From positions 62,001-126,000 of the forward strand of contig JACRAZ010000090.1 of the NCBI GenBank assembly GCA_016213205.1: a stretch of DNA of 64,000 nt. The letters run 5' to 3'. Numbering within the stretch: position 1 is the stretch's first letter; each line of letters begins with the position of its first letter. The translations under genes were made by a program, and so were the position numbers. Positions 63,091 through 64,000 of this stretch are shown here, piece after piece. The notes below the pieces were generated by a model. It was not told where the DNA came from and searched no databases. It saw only the letters and a list, made by a program, of their open reading frames with translations. Origin of the DNA: Burkholderiales bacterium. GTDB taxonomy: Bacteria; Pseudomonadota; Gammaproteobacteria; Burkholderiales; Burkholderiaceae_C.

Positions 63091-64000
63091 GCTGCGCCCC
63101 CGGTGACGCCGGGTTCGGCATCGGTGCGCTCGGCCACGCGCAGGATGGCCGACCGTGCACGCGGGTTGGCCGCCACCTCGGCAACACCCGGCTTGATGCG
63201 CGCAATCGCCTGCAGGCGCATCGCCCGGGGCGGCGCCATCGGCGCGCGCCGGTCCACCACCTCGCGGCTTTCGCGCGCGATGAAGGTCTTGACGATGCGG
63301 TCTTCAAGCGAGTGGAAGCTGATCACGGCGAGCCGGCCTCCGGGTGCAAGCAGGTCGAGCGCTGCGGCTAGGGCTTGCTCGAGTTCCTCGAGCTCAGCGT
63401 TGACGAAAATCCGAAGAGCTTGAAATGTGCGCGTTGCAGGGTCCTGGCCCGGTTCGCGGGTTTTGACCGCACGAGCCACGACTTGGGAAAGCTCAAGGGT
63501 GGTTCGAACAGCACCCCCGCCCTCCCGGCGAGCAACAAGCGCCTTTGCAATCGGTACAGCAAACCGTTCTTCGCCGTAGTCACGGATCACCTCTGCAATC
63601 TGGCGCTCATCGGCGCGGGCCAGGAAGTCCGCGGCGGTCTCGCCGCGGGTCGTGTCCATGCGCATGTCCAGCGGCGCATCGAAGCGGAAGCTGAACCCGC
63701 GCGCGGGGTTGTCGATCTGTGGCGAGCTCACGCCCAGGTCCAGCAGCAAGCCCTGCAGCTGCGTGATGCCCAGCGTGGCCAGCGAGGGGCGCAGCGTGGA
63801 GAAGCCGGCATGCACCACCTGCACCCGCGCGTCGGCCGCGGCCAGCGCATGGGCCTCGGCGATCGCCTCGGGGTCCTTGTCGAACACCACCAGCCGCGCC
63901 TGCGGGCCCAGGCGCGCCAGCAGCGCACGCGCATGGCCGCCACGGCCGAAAGTGCCGTCCATGTACACACCGTCCGGTCGGGTGACGATCGCGTCGATCG
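63087..64000 (-). CDS. rsmH: 16S rRNA (cytosine1402-N4)-methyltransferase, 5'-truncated by the window edge
   Basis: RsmH methylates C1402 in the ribosomal P site. The frame is open to the window end, with [17 protein letters not shown] (SAM motif I) near the edge, so the true start is outside. [51 protein letters not shown] and [15 protein letters not shown] are conserved. A tract of about 230 bp (63370-63600) is markedly lower in GC than both sides. mraZ, usually upstream, would lie past 64000. Confidence 0.96.
   Translation of the reverse strand, partial: IDAIVTRPDGVYMDGTFGRGGHARALLARLGPQARLVVFDKDPEAIAEAHALAAADARVQVVHAGFSTLRPSLATLGITQLQGLLLDLGVSSPQIDNPARGFSFRFDAPLDMRMDTTRGETAADFLARADERQIAEVIRDYGEERFAVPIAKALVARREGGGAVRTTLELSQVVARAVKTREPGQDPATRTFQALRIFVNAELEELEQALAAALDLLAPGGRLAVISFHSLEDRIVKTFIARESREVVDRRAPMAPPRAMRLQAIARIKPGVAEVAANPRARSAILRVAERTDAEPGVTGGAA

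Noticed and set aside
1-64000. Defence island, prophage or integrative element
   Set aside because: No integrase, transposase, restriction, CRISPR, tRNA attachment site or phage structural gene was found; content is chromosomal housekeeping plus small accessory blocks.

Overview
The window is one contiguous stretch of very GC-rich (roughly 70%) bacterial chromosome with about 68 protein genes, almost no intergenic space, and many 4-bp ATGA/GTGA start-stop overlaps. Gene content and order point to a betaproteobacterium of the order Burkholderiales, probably near the Rubrivivax/Leptothrix/Ideonella or Comamonadaceae lines. The evidence is the nif3-htrA-tatCBA-hinT-hisE-hisI block, dusB-fis-purH-ruvC, a short Fis, a DNPR-type (meso-DAP) MurE, a DUF1631 protein, a phasin, and a complete dcw cluster ending in lpxC. 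No rRNA, tRNA, CRISPR, transposase, phage gene or origin was seen, and no gap between genes exceeds 300 bp.

Layout. (1) 1-7.7 kb: 3' part of a DUF1631 gene, pdxA, nif3, an HtrA protease, the Tat translocase, a HIT protein, a small membrane protein, and the last two histidine genes hisE and hisI. (2) 7.7-13.5 kb: a four-gene block with a histidine kinase and response regulator, divergent from an SPFH membrane protein and an SH3-like protein; it sits where hisF would normally be. (3) 13.5-25.9 kb: a glycosyltransferase fused to a degenerate HAD domain, a PEP-mutase-like enzyme, an SPFH gene with an Arc-type repressor and a 30-bp perfect palindrome, Nudix/DUF815, pdeM, slmA, a nucleotidase, an orphan receiver, an ATP-pyrophosphatase, argB, a Kef-type antiporter and dmeF. 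(4) 25.9-31.7 kb: lipid and storage genes, namely a Marinobacter-type fatty acyl-CoA reductase, a phospholipase-D lipoprotein, a phasin and a patatin. (5) 31.8-42.6 kb: M32 carboxypeptidase, dusB-fis-purH, an AraC regulator, an orphan NuoB, an acyltransferase with a CdsA-like partner, ruvC and a dienelactone hydrolase. (6) 42.7-64 kb, all minus strand except one gene: the division and cell-wall cluster rsmH-ftsL-ftsI-murE-murF-mraY-murD-ftsW-murG-murC-ddl-ftsQ-ftsA-ftsZ, then four accessory genes, then lpxC and two tiny membrane proteins.

The dcw genes form the peptidoglycan-precursor and divisome pathway: MurC, D, E and F plus Ddl build UDP-MurNAc-pentapeptide, MraY and MurG make lipid II, and FtsW/FtsI polymerise it at a ring organised by FtsZ/FtsA/FtsQ/FtsL. 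SlmA at 20 kb would restrain FtsZ over the nucleoid. The main departures from textbook layout are a roughly 95-residue acidic insert in MurD, an 83-bp tandem duplication at the murG-murC junction, a lower-GC patch inside rsmH, a repeat-bearing spacer between murE and ftsI, and a cargo of lipoprotein genes between ftsZ and lpxC.
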